Shown here one piece after another: positions 11,392 through 22,886 of a stretch of DNA of 64,000 nucleotides (position 1 is the stretch's first letter; every line of letters begins with the position of its first letter). The notes under the pieces were generated by a model, which did not search any database, was not told the DNA's origin, and worked only from the letters and a program-made list of their open reading frames with translations. This stretch comes from Diospyros lotus. Lineage: Eukaryota > Streptophyta > Magnoliopsida > Ericales > Ebenaceae. The stretch lies in the NCBI RefSeq assembly GCF_014633365.1, contig NC_068338.1:18858616-18922615 (forward strand). Reading direction: 5' to 3'. Made by a program: the position numbers and the translations under genes.

Positions 11392-13260
11392 TTTCTTGCT
11401 GCGCCAAGTTACCAAGTTTCCCTATACATAAGTACAATATTCAAAAGTTGGCCTGCAATAAAAAATAAAACCAGCTTAATTTACATCAATGAATACTTCA
11501 ATATTCACCTTCTTAGTCTTTTTAAAATATAAACCTTCCCTAGGAGTTTTCTTTAAGTATCTCAAAATATGATACAATCGATTCATATGCTCTTCAGTGG
11601 GATTGTTCATAAATTGATTGGCTACACTAATTGCAAAACCAATATTAGACCTTGTATGCTATAGATAAATAAGTCTATCAACCAATCTCTGATATCTTCC
11701 TTTGTCAGCAGGAGCATTTTTCCTTTCTTTTCTATCTTTAGTTACAATCTCTATTGGAGTATCTGAAGGTTTGCATCCTAGCATTCCAGTTTCCTTAAGG
11801 AGATCAAGAACATACTTACATTGAGAAACTACAATACTTGTCTTGGATCTTGCAATTTCCATCCCAAGAGAATATTTCATATTTCCCAAGTCTCTGACTT
11901 CAAATTCATTTGCAAGATATCTCTTGAGTTTGCTAATCTCCTCTTCATGATCAAGATTATATCATCCACATACACAACAATATTCTTCCCACTAGGAGAA
12001 CTATTTATAAACAAAGCATGATCAAATTGACATTATGAATAACTAAACTTCTTTACTATAGTAAATCTGTCAAACTAAGCTCTAAGAGATTGTTTGAGAT
12101 CATAAAGAGATTTCTTTAACTTACAGACTTTGTTTGAATTTTTGTTTTATCCTTAAGACTTGTAGATATCCCCATGTACACTTATTTTTCTAAATCTCCA
12201 TTGAGAAAAACATTATTGATATGTAATTGATGTAATTTCCAATCATTATTCATTGCAAAAGATAAAAGTACTTGAATTCTATTTAATTTAGCAACAAGAG
12301 AAAAAGTCTCTTGATAGTTAATACTATAAACTTGTGTGAAACCTTTAGCAACTAATCAAATTTTGAATCTTTCAACACTTCCATCTTCTTTGTGCTAAAT
12401 GGTAAAAATCCATTTGCATCCAACTAGACTTTTTCTAGGAGGCAAATTGAGTACATCCCAAGTTCCATTCTTTTTAAGTGCTTTAACTTTTTCATTTATA
12501 GTTTGCTTTTATTCAGGTATCTGGAGAGACTCTTGTATATTAGTAGAAACTTGAATATCTATGAATTTAGTAATACAAACACAATATTCTAGAGACAACC
12601 TCTTGTAAGATAGGAAATTGCATATGAGATACTTTGTGCAAGACCTTACACCTTTTCTTTAGCTAATTGGTAGATCAAGATCATCTAAATTGACTTTTCA
12701 GAATTAGAAACAGTGCTACCTTTTTGTGTCTCTTTTGGAATTGAATTTGGTTCAGCTTCATGGTTAGTAGTGAGTTGCACTTGTTCTTCTACATGTCCTT
12801 GATTTGTCTACATTCTAAAATAGACAATTAACTCTTTGTTGTTAACAGTTGAAGGAATACTCAAAGGTTGTGATGGAACAGTCAAAGGTTATAAATTTAA
12901 CTGATTTTCAGTGATATGAGACTTTAGACTAGGAGTAGTAGAAGGAAGGACAGTAGTAGGAGATGATTCAAAATCCCAAAACTAAAATTCTTCAGAATTC
13001 TCCCTCTCCCTCTGAATATTGGTTTTGAAATAATAAGATTATTTTTCTAGGAAAGTAACATCCATAGAATGATAGAATTTCTTTGTAAGAAGAGAATAAC
13101 ACTTATATTCTTTCTAAATTGGAGTATAACCGAGAAATTATACATTTAATGATTCTAAAATTAAATTTATCTCAATTTTGATAAGGAATATGGACAAAAA
13201 AAAAGTACAATCAAACACTTTAAGAAATAAATCCTAGCATTCCATTCTATTTGTATGTGT
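11392..13260 (-). pseudogene. Copia pol pseudogene (integrase tail, RT, RNase H start)
   Basis: Reading the minus strand from 13260 down, the order is integrase-RT linker (a SMDVTFLE-like motif near 13060-13040), reverse transcriptase, and the start of RNase H. The RT end is clear at 11889-11659: KYSLGMEIARS, VSQCKYVLDLLKETGMLGC and KGRYQRLV are signature Copia motifs, followed by a RYLK-type segment and, right at the junction, VTWRSK (11413-11396). Many stops and frameshifts make it non-functional. RNase H is cut by the insertion of the gag-only Copia element at 11391/11392. Only the 3' half of pol is present; LTRs of this older element were not found. Confidence 0.75.
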
Positions 13261-13389
13261 CAGACAAAGAATTACGCAAGCAAAATGAGTGGCAGGGGCA
13301 TGGGCACCATGAGGAGGCATAGGACCCACACACCCAACTCCCTTACATTTATGTTGCTCGGCGCAAATAACATAATAGGACTTGTAAAC
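13261..13389. other. short unassigned spacer
   Basis: About 130 bases between the Copia pol remnant and the next solo LTR. No family assignment was possible. Its last five bases (TAAAC) form the target duplication of that LTR. Confidence 0.4.
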
Positions 13390-15391
13390 TGTAAGTACCC
13401 CCGCCCGAATATCCTAACCACCAGGACTACCCGAACGGGAGCACCTACGGGAGGAGAAAAAGTAAAACACAAGTCAAAACCACCCTAGCATGCATACTCA
13501 AAAACAAGAACAACGGAAGCAAGGCTAAACATATGCATGCACTATAGGAACACCGCTAGCACGGCGGTCATAAGATCAATAAATGAAAACAGACTCATGT
13601 GCCAACATACATGAGACTCGAGGGATGACCTGGCACAGTAAAAAAAAATAATAGAGTAAATCCTACTCAACCATCAGAGTTGACAGGGATTGATGGGACT
13701 GCCTGTACACCATACTGACTCTGCTGCTAAAAGCTGATTCCAGTGCCATGGCCCACGCTGCCATTACCTGGAATGATGGAAAGCAAGGTGAGTCGAGAGA
13801 CTCAGCAAGCATAAGGAAATAAAGGCTGAAGGCTGTATAAATCCAATAAACTCTCCCCAGAATAAACCCTCAGGTACACACAAGCCATGAGACGCTACAA
13901 CACAATAGCATAGCATAATAAAAGCACATACCGATCCTTGGGGCCCACATAAGACACCTGGCACCCAAGTCCCATACCAACCTGTCGCTGCCTTGGACGG
14001 TAACAAATACCTCCAGCAAATCCATGCGCGCCATCCCGGGGCGGTACTCCCGTCACCCGTCCATGTCGGTACTCCCGACACCCGAGCCATAGGCTCCCTC
14101 GGAACGGTACTCCTGTCCGAGAACTAATAACTACCGGTAACCATGCAATGCACATAACAATGCAATGGCGTAGTAAGCATCAACGTGATACACCGGCGCC
14201 CATACATCCAGGCATCAGGCCATGCTCCACCCACATAGTAAACCACACGCGATGCATATGCCCGTGCTGGATGCAATCTAACCAAGCTAGAATGTCCGTG
14301 TCCAAGCATACTTAATAAATGAATATCCCAACATGCAACCCGTACCCATGTGCATAACAAATCATGAACAGTAATACGATAAATCTAATCGTGCAGTAAA
14401 TCACATATTGACAGAGCTAGTCAGCAGTGCCCGGCACCGGTCAATGGCCAGTGACTAGGAGTGTCCACCCAACGGTCCACTTCAGGGCCGTACAATAGTC
14501 TACCCCAATGTCACCAAACAGCCGACCTCTGCCCTATTGCTCGATAGCTCTAACCGAACCATAAATAAATCCAAGAAAACTGTAAATAAACCCACACGTC
14601 TAGAACCTAGTTCCCAAGCTGGGTTCAACATCATTCCCAAGAGAAGTGGGGGCGATACAAACTCCCGTAGGCTCACAACGAATAAAATTCTAGAAGCCTC
14701 AGATTTAATTTAAATTAAAACAAATGAATAATGATTCAACAAATAAGGCTAGGTGCCGAATTAAAGTAAGGGAGATGATAAAATACAAAAAATCACTGGG
14801 TCTCTCACAGGAATTAAAGAACAGGAAGAGAGGGTTAGGAACTTGCTTTTACACGGCCATTTCTTGCACTCCGGCTGCCCAAATTAATACAATTTACTAA
14901 TAAAACTAAGCTTTGATTTAAAATCTATACGCGTATTTCCAACAACCCAACTCAATTGGTATAAAATCGAAGCTATTACGAGAATATGAGGGCACTAAAA
15001 TTTAAAAGATAAAGAGAGCTTGCCTTATTTTGCAGATTTCTGGCCTTAAATGCTCGTGCACTGCAAAATAATATTACCACTAAGATATCCCAAAATACAA
15101 CCTAAAAATACGATTTAATCCGCAGAGAATGTAAAATACAAGCAGATTAACCTACCTTACTCTTCAGATCTTCATTTGCACGGAGAAAAATTATTTTTCT
15201 TGAATTTCTCTTAAACCCCAAAAATATTTAACAATCAACTTATACGCAATAATTACTAAGTATCAACCATTCACCAACTTATCCAATTCCAATAAATCAA
15301 AATCACTTCAAATGCAAAATTTAGCAATTATTAATTAGTCCCAAATAAATTAATAATTATTTATTTAATTCCCAAATTTCAGGATGTTACA
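13390..15391 (-). mobile_element. solo LTR, family D (minus strand)
   Basis: On the minus strand the element starts TGTAACATCCTGAAATTTGG (at 15391) and ends GTACTTACA (at 13390), with TAAAC/TAAAA flanks (one mismatch). It is the inverted homologue of the solo LTR at 60107-62648; shared text includes CACTGGCC..TTGACCGGTGC and TTCGGGCGGGGGT. About 2.0 kb, with no internal retrotransposon genes, primer site or polypurine tract. The several open frames between 13764 and 14360 are LTR sequence by chance and also appear, altered, in the other copy. Confidence 0.75.
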
Positions 15392-16411
15392 TAAAACTTA
15401 AATTCTAAACTAAACAATTACTTTTAAGCACATGAATGCTACACCCCCTAGCTTTTGCGCCAGAGTGACAATGACCTTTTGTTTGTAAATAATTAAATTT
15501 GAATCGTTATACAAAAGCTTTTAAATTTTTCAAATAAACACATGAACTCACAAATTATGAACTTCAAATAAATATATCAATTTTTTTTTTTTTGTATAAA
15601 CTGATCTCAAAAGAATTTAATTAATCTATAATATTGGCAGAAATAAATTATAATTAATCTTTATTATGAGGCCAACTTTGATATACATTTTCCCAAGATT
15701 AATTACTTAAACTTGAGGATTAGGAAACGTAATCCAATTGAATATCAATTACGTATGATCTTAGGAGATCAAAATAGTTATCACATGCAGTGTTCTAAAC
15801 TACAAACTAAAATTATTGGCATTTGGTAATTCATTTATTGGTTTCACATGCAGTGGGTTCGATTGATTTTGTGATATATATATATATGCATGTATGTATG
15901 TATGAACGCAATGTAAGAAAGCTTTAACAAGTTATAAATTAGCTTAATACATAAAAGGGATTTCGAAGTATTAAAAAATTTAGGCCATATTCTCTAAAGG
16001 TATACAATCGATTATAATTGAACCAAATCACCCGAAAATGACTAACCTAATCGAATCGAATTGTATGAAATAACCGAACTGAACTAACTGACAACCACAA
16101 TATAACAAAACTAATCAAAACCGAAATAACCAAACTATAAAATGTGATAATCGAACTGAATCGCTAATCGATTTTTTGTTAAAAATACTAACCGACATCT
16201 GTATAACTGAACCGAACTGGCCGATTTAATAGCTAATGTGCTATCTAACACAACATTCAGAATGGCTAATGTGCTTTTCTAACCTCTTAGGCAACAACCA
16301 TACTCTTAAAATTTTCATTGGGAAACAAAGCATGAATAAGTGTCTAATTGGCATGCTTTCATGATGTAGTATATAGATTATGCGAATCATATTACCCAAC
16401 ATATATATAAG
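15392..16411. other. AT-rich stretch with hAT-like repeat words
   Basis: No gene recognised. The part at 16020-16240 repeats words such as CCGAACTGAA, AACCGAAATAACC and TAATCGAACTGAA, resembling hAT subterminal regions at 1-180 and 43265-43444. A short TGTA microsatellite lies near 15888-15904. The last five bases, ATAAG (16407-16411), are the left target duplication of the Tat element. Confidence 0.5.
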
Positions 16412-16944
16412 TGATGATGTGGAGGCTGATTACCCTCTCCTGCCTCAAGCCAAGTACCTGCAAAAGATGAAGTCAGAGACTTGCTCCCCTGTGATCACTT
16501 CGATGATCGAGTCAGTTCACTAGTTTATCACAAGTCTTCGGTATGTAGTAGAGAATTTTTGAAAAAATGAGAGCCCCTTTACCCATTTTGGGTGCCTTCC
16601 TTTTATCCCTTTGTCAAGATAAGAATTCCCTTTTTGAATCACAAGGATCCCCTTCCCGTCCTTCGCGGAGCTATGATCTTAATGATACGAATATGATAAT
16701 CATCTCCGAGGGGTCCGGGATAGTCTCTATCTCCATGATCCTCAGAGCGATGATTGATGCTGAGGAATTTGGAGAATCTTTGTTGAACAATAGGTTTAGC
16801 CAATTTGATGAGACATCTCTACCACGTGTCCTTTCCAAACTCGAGCTGGATAGCGACCTTAGATCGGTCCCCTGTCGAACACGTGTCCATGCCATTACTA
16901 GCTGTATAGGAGTAATTATGAACCCGAAGGGTTCTCCCTCATCA
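16412..16944 (-). repeat. 3' LTR of the Tat element
   Basis: 533 bases, homologous to 28030-28563. On the minus strand it follows the polypurine tract. Open frames within it match frames in the other LTR and are not genes. Confidence 0.92.
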
Positions 16945-16966
16945 CTTTCCCCCCACTCCTCGAGCC
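16945..16966 (-). other. polypurine tract, Tat element
   Basis: The minus strand reads GAGGAGTGGGGGGAAAG immediately before the LTR start, which marks the 3' LTR and the element's orientation. Confidence 0.85.
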
Positions 16967-17309
16967 TTTTAATTTAAATGGCTCAAGGAGTGTCGAAGTC
17001 TCCGAAGTTTTTTAGCACCAAGTGTCTACTACCTCCGAGGGTTCGAGCTCCCCTTTCCCTCTGAAGGTTAATGTCCATCGAGACCAGGGAGCTAAGGAGT
17101 TTCCCTTATATATGTATTTATGGTGAGGCTACCAATATTTTCCGATGTCGACATCCGTTTTTCCTAACACTGTCCAAACCTCTCACTTCTCGAGACGCGT
17201 AATCCCCGGGCAATTAATGCTCATCATTACTTGCCTCTTTGTTCTCCGCCTATAAGGTTTTAATATGCATCTCTCATCCTTCTGCTTACTTCTTCTCCCG
17301 ATTCTTTTC

Positions 17310-19721
17310 CTGCTTAGCCTACTGCCATGTTAATGTGCATTCCCTTCTCTTCTCGCATCTTCCTTATTCTCTCTTCCAACTTTCTCTCATGGTGATCATC
17401 AGATTCGAAAGGCTTAACTCGGCCGGCGCGAAGCTCTTTAAGTGGGAAAACCACCCTACCTCTTCCATTCCTTGCCAATGGATGAGCGAGTAGGACTGTC
17501 AATAGTTTAGGGAAAAATATAAGATTCCCAAAGAATGAGAGGTCAAGTTTAACACCTATCTGCGGGCATGCCATCATGTCACCGGTCGTCTCTGCGTCTA
17601 CAAATGCATTTTCGACAGGGGCTTTCGCCTGCCCCACCGGGGGAGGGTCATGTCTCTTTTCCAACACCTCACCATCGTTCTAGCCTAGCTGTCTCCCTTC
17701 GGATGGAGGTACTTGATGGGTTTCATTGTCATCTTCCACTCTGGTGGAGTAGAGGCCTTCAAGAGAGCTTTTTGATTACTTCTTTACTACCAACCACAAT
17801 CTAGGAGGTTGGATTTCCATTTCGCCTAGGATCATGAAGGAAGGCTGCCTTCTCGCATCCAAGAAACATCCCTATCCTGAGATCATGACCACGTCTCTCA
17901 TGTTCTTCGGGGGGTCCAAAGATTCAGATGACTGGAAGGAGCGTTTCGTCTTCGTCTGCCCCAAAATATCTAGTTCCGCGTAGGAGATTTGGTCCGTGTG
18001 CAACGAGTGGACCTGCTTGGATACCAAACGCAAGCGTTTAAGCGTCGAGGCATCAAAGAGTTGGCCAATAAGATTATGGGCATCAGTTGGGACTGGAAAG
18101 AGGAATGGCTTTCCAATCCAACACTTAGCAATACAGGCCTGGATAGTGAGACCTATAAGTGTTAGCCCTCGCCTTTCTTCCTTGCTTCCTCTCTCCTTTC
18201 CCTTTTATCAGACATTGATTTTCATTAATTTTCTTTCGCAATTGAAGATCTCTAGGAGATAACCTATTCTCCCATCATCGAGGGGATGACCTTAGATTTT
18301 TTCAAGAGCAAGGGACCTTCTACCTCTGCAAAACTGAAGAGGAAAGTTGAGAAGGCCCCTAAAACCTCCCAAAGTAAAGGACTCCCCGCTTTTCCCAAGA
18401 AGCTCCAAAGTCCCCTCAGAGCAAAGGACTTTCTACTCCTTCTAGATCGAAGAAAATAGTTGAGGGGGACCTTAAGACCTTTCAAGAGGCTCTGAAAGGC
18501 GGCTCGAAGGCCTACCCGAAGAGCCCTTCCTCCAGGGTCTGACCCCCAAAGAACAGGAAGGACTACCAACCTCCCCCCTCATCCATAATGCCAGCTGCCT
18601 ACCCCAAGATCTACCCAAAGGCGATGACGAAACAATTGCCTAGGCGCTTGAGGCGGCTAGAGCAGAAGCTCAAAGAAGTCAGCCGCCCATGGGTACAGAG
18701 TCAACCATAACACCTCCTTCCATTCCAATTCCTTCTATTTTTAAGAAGATATTAATGTCTCTATCACTGGAGGGGCACCTGGGACTAACAGGGAGAGCTT
18801 CGTTAGAGGAGGCTTCTGCGCTTTCCATTAAGGAGATTCTAGCCCAAAGGGCAAAACGACGAAGGGTTGAGACTGCCCCCTCTCCCTCTTCGGTCAAGGC
18901 GACTATAGTTCCCGATGTAGCCGAGGCTCCTGTTAAGACCCGGGCGATTTCCAGTGCTTGGCCTACCATAGGCGACCCAGATTACTGCGCCGAGATTCTA
19001 AAGGTAACGTCAGTTGCTTGGTTTTTCCTTCGGGTTTTCTTGATTCATGTGTTCAGGCTTAGATAGTCACTCTTTTTCCTATTATTTTTTTTCCAGAGCC
19101 TTTCGGCCTTCCAACATTCTATTGCTCAACGAGAGTCAGAACTCCTGGCCTGCATCGAAGCGTTGGATTCTGAAGTCCAAAAGCTCCGAAGGCTCAAGAC
19201 CCTCTCGTCTAAGCTAGCGAACCTTGAGCACAGTGTCCACGTTCTTACCAAATTCGCTAAACTAGCTCAAGAGAAGGCAAAGCTCGCTAATGAAGTCGAG
19301 GCTCAAGCTTGCCAAGACCTAGAGCTGGCGTAGAATAAGACGCTAGAGGCTGATTAGGCCAACTCCAGGCTCGGGGAGGAGCTAGATGCCATGAAGGGCG
19401 AGAATGACATACTTCGAGAGAACGTGAAGAAGCTAACCTTGGAACAAAAAGAAACCAAGAGGGGCTAGGTAGAGGCAATGGAATCCTACTCCTGGTGCAA
19501 GGAGGATCTGCAAACAGCCAACGCCAAGCTTCGGTGGGGCCCTTGAGGAGGCCCGCGTGGCTTTCGAGAATGGTCGCAAAGATTTTCGAAGCTCCGAGGC
19601 TTATGCTATGGAGCTGGAAGGAGTCATTCGGGGCGGATTCAAATACATGAAGAAGCTCGTGAAGGAGCACTTTCTGAACTTGGACGTGGATCCCATTTCT
19701 TTCGATATCTTGACTGCTTGA
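17310..19721 (+). pseudogene. antisense ORF of the Tat element (Transposase_28-like plus coiled coil)
   Basis: This gene runs opposite to gag-pol in the 3' region of the element. Pieces seen in several frames: an N-terminal part (about 17390-18150) resembling the plant 'putative gypsy-type transposon' domain (PF04195-like; segments GGVEAF, SWDWKEEW and LSNTGL), a basic linker (QRAKRRRVE near 18850-18870), and a heptad-rich C-terminal coiled coil (19100-19480; segments LDSEVQKLRRLK and LGEELDAMKGEND), ending at 19721. A consensus intron (GT at 19004, CCAG at 19093-19096) separates the linker from the coiled coil. Antisense ORFs of this type are known in Tat-lineage elements; their role is unknown. 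Several stops (for example 19331, 19466) show decay. Confidence 0.65.
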
Positions 19722-19949
19722 TCTTCTTTAGAGTAAACGCCCTTTGTATTTATGAACACAATATCTCAATGAAATTTAACGTTGGCATTTTCTTCTTTCT
19801 ATACTTGTTTTCTTTTTTCGAACTTACAAAATTTTTTGCACTCCTTCACAAAGATTGAATGTTACCAGTGCTAATTAACCGTCATTCCCGAGGGAGCTAA
19901 GTGTCATTGATTGAACTAATTCTTTGGACTTTAACTCAGTAGGTAGGGT
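19722..19949. other. 3' region of Tat element, unassigned
   Basis: Short T-rich sequence between the antisense gene's stop and the tandem repeat; includes an AATGAAAT-type possible polyadenylation area near 19768. Nothing else is seen. Confidence 0.4.
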
Positions 19950-20215
19950 AGGTAGGGGCCCCCCGAGGATCATATCTGATCCTTCTTCTTTTTATCAGGG
20001 TTCGAGGCCCCCGAGGATCACATCTGATCCTTCTTCTTTTTATCGGGGTTTGAGGCCCCCACGAATCACATCTGATCATTTTTTTTTTATATATCGGGGT
20101 TTGAGGCCCCCGAGGATCACATCTAATCCTTCTTTTCTATTGAGGGTTCAAGGCCCCCTGAGGATCACATCTGATCCTTCTCTTTACTTGGGGTTTTAAT
20201 CCCCCGAGGTTAGCC
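19950..20215 (-). repeat. 48-bp tandem repeat in the Tat 3' region
   Basis: About five degenerate copies of a unit with AGGCCCCCGAGGATCACATC followed by TGATCCTTCTTCTTTTTATC. Each contains the inverted pair GGATCACATCTGATCC. Tandem repeats in this part of Tat elements are known and can seed satellites. A frame of repeated PPRITSDPS peptide across it is an artefact of the repeat. Confidence 0.85.
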
Positions 20216-20552
20216 TTATTTTTTCGTTAGGTGTGGTCCCCTAGGATATGTTGTTGTGAGAAGCTTCAACTGTTAGGAGAAAAAATAAATATATTTCAAG
20301 AGTCATAATAATAAGGAACATTATTGATAAAATTTTCTCAATTTTGCACATTCCAAGTATTTTTGACCGGTGCACCCTCCGTAGTCTTGAGTTTATAAGC
20401 GTCAGGACTGAGGGCTTCCACAACTCTGAAAGGGCCCTCCCAATTAAGTGTCAACTTATTTGCTTCTCGGGCATTTCGAATATCTGCTCGCCGCAATACC
20501 CAGTCTCCAGGAAGGAAGCTCCGAGCTTTAACTCTTCGGTTATAGTACCTTT
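20216..20552 (-). pseudogene. Tat integrase C-terminal end (distal piece)
   Basis: The minus strand from 20552 encodes YYNRRVKARSF, GDWVLRRA, WEGPFRV and a NTWN-type end near 20355, the conserved C-terminal integrase segment of Tat elements. It continues in frame from the piece ending at 22887 once the solo LTR and one copy of the CCTTT duplication are set aside. A stop lies just after the NTWN motif. The remaining bases to 20216 are spacer. Confidence 0.75.
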
Positions 20553-22886
20553 TGTAATACCCAGGATTTTCTTGAGGCTATAAATGGAAATTAATGAAAG
20601 GTATAAATAGAATTTTCGGAAAAATGAGGCTTTAGGGTACACTATCGTAGCCTTAAGCGACCGAATCAATCAGAGGGAGTACCCCGGACCTTAGATAGCC
20701 AAGGAAAATGTAATGGTATCGACAAGTAATATGAATTATGATTTTAGGTGATGAAAGAAGTTGGATCGGGAATAGTTTTCAGTACAACTGTAGACTAGGC
20801 TGAGAAAACCGAATCAACGAAGGGAACATCCAGAAAGTCAACAGAGTGTCTTGAGGACTTATATTTTATGTATGAAGCAACCCTTGAGCGATTTCGGGTT
20901 GAAACGAAAAGAATTACGGTCAAAACGATTAATCGGGCCTAAGTGCAATTTTCTAAATTTGCCCGAGGGAGGTCAAAATGATAGTTTTTTGGGAATTTCA
21001 AGGATAAAATGAAGAGTACTAAACTTGTGGGCCTTAGTGGTATAGTTGGATAGTTTAGGGGTGCTTGGGAAAGGGAAGAATTGTCATTTGAAGAAAACAA
21101 AGGGCCAAAATGTAATAAATGGAATTTTGTGGTGTGAACGCAAAGGAAGAAAAATGGCCGCCGCCTTCCACTGCATAAAAGGGGCGAGGGTTTGGCTGAA
21201 TTTTAGCAAGCAAATCGATCGCATTTTGGTGTGATTTTGAGGGATTTGGTAGAGGGCTTTTGGTCTCAAGGGTACAAGGATCATTTCTGGAGCATTTGGT
21301 GCATTTTCGTGTGCATTAGAAGTTAGTTCGAGGCTCGGCCGGAATTTGGAGGCTATCCACCTATCGCTACCTGTAACTACCCGTTTGGGGCGTTTTCTGG
21401 TGGCCTTTTGGCCTGAAAGTTATGCCAATGGGATCGATTCCTCAAGGGCTTCAAGGGGTACCATTTGTTTGGACATCGGAGTCATCGGTGGCAGCCGAAG
21501 AATTGAGGAAGATGGTGACGCGTGGCTGCACGCGCCACACTCCACGCGATAGGTGCGTGACAAGGGGCATTTGGGTAATTTCAATTCTATTATTTTTATT
21601 GATTTATTTTAGGATTTATCATGTTGAAATATTTGGAAAAATATTTGAGGAGATAATTATTTTGGAATTATCAAGGTGAAAATTAGGAGAAAAATAGAGA
21701 AAATTATGGAAAGTTGAGCAAAAATGGATTTTGATGCTCTTTAATTAAATATGGTGTTTAGGAAGTGTCGTGGCTCGAGGTTAAGTACAAGCACGAATGT
21801 TTGTGATTCAGCATGCATTTCGAGGTGAAAACCAGACTTTTCCGAATTCAAGTGAGTGGTTTGACTCTAGTCTCACTCTTGTTTGGAAGTGTGTTGGTGT
21901 GTGTGTAGTGGGTTTAGGTAAACAGATTTACCCTCCTGAACTTAGGTTGCATGTGACTGAGCCAATTCAAGTGAGTGGTCATACCCTCCAGAACTCGGGA
22001 TGTTATGCTTATGCGTTTTACTTATGTAATTTTGGCATCGTATGCATATTGAACATGTGGTATATTGCATCAACTATTTTTACTTGCAAAAGAGTCAGTA
22101 CATGGCGTGTGATTTTCATATCATCGGGGCATTGGTTTTCATGTCGTGGTTGTGTCCTTGGGGATGGGATTGGGTCTTCTTGAGAATGGGACAAGGTTAA
22201 TCCAGGTGAACGAGTGACACGGTAGGGCACTCGAGAGATTAAGTATGTCGCCGCAAGGTCAACCCCAACGGTGTGGAATGGATTTTCCACGAGAGGTTGA
22301 GTATGTCAGGGAGATTTCTCAAGTTAGACGTGTTGCATGTTGTCATTTTGTATGTATATGCCATGCTCGTATGTTTTTCATGCATTATGTAAACTGTTTC
22401 ATGCCATCATTTAGATGTTTTATTATCTGACCTGGGTAATGCCCTTGGAGCATTCAATGTTCCAGCCAGGGACTGCTACGAGGTCGAGGACATGGCCGAT
22501 GGGGCGAACGGTGTTTAGCTTGCTAGTTGATGTATCATTTTGGAAGCTTTAGTATGTATTTTAGTTGTGTATGAACGGTAGTATGATAATGTCGTTATCA
22601 TTTGGTAGATTAGTAATAAGTGTTTCGGTGTAGAAACACCTTGTATGAACTTGTGGTAGGCCACGATATTTTGATGTTAATGTATCTGCTGCATTATGAT
22701 ATGTCTCGTTTAGTTACTAAGATTATTGATCTTGTTAGTTAAACGGGCAAGACTGGGGTTCTCGGGATTCGTTATCTGCATGTGAAGATTGTTCTTGAAA
22801 TTGCCGCATGTGATGAACTTGAAAAAAAAAAAAAGATTCTTGAAAATACCCTTATAGTGACACGCCTGGCGAGGTGGGGTGTTACA
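20553..22886 (+). mobile_element. solo LTR, family A, inserted in Tat integrase
   Basis: It starts TGTAATACCC (20553) and ends GGGTGTTACA (22886) and is flanked by perfect CCTTT duplications (20548-20552 and 22887-22891). It is homologous to the solo LTR at 54470-59914: both share GAGTACC..GGACC.TAGATAGCCAA and AAAACCGAATC.ACG phrases. A TATA-like CATAAAAGGGGCG lies at 21173-21185. No internal retrotransposon region remains. The host Tat integrase reading frame is continuous across the duplication, which supports a clean insertion followed by LTR-LTR recombination. Confidence 0.88.

Noticed and set aside
13764..14360. Overlapping minus-strand open frames
   Set aside because: They are in a solo LTR; the homologous region at 61669-62275 has shifted frames, so the protein is not conserved.
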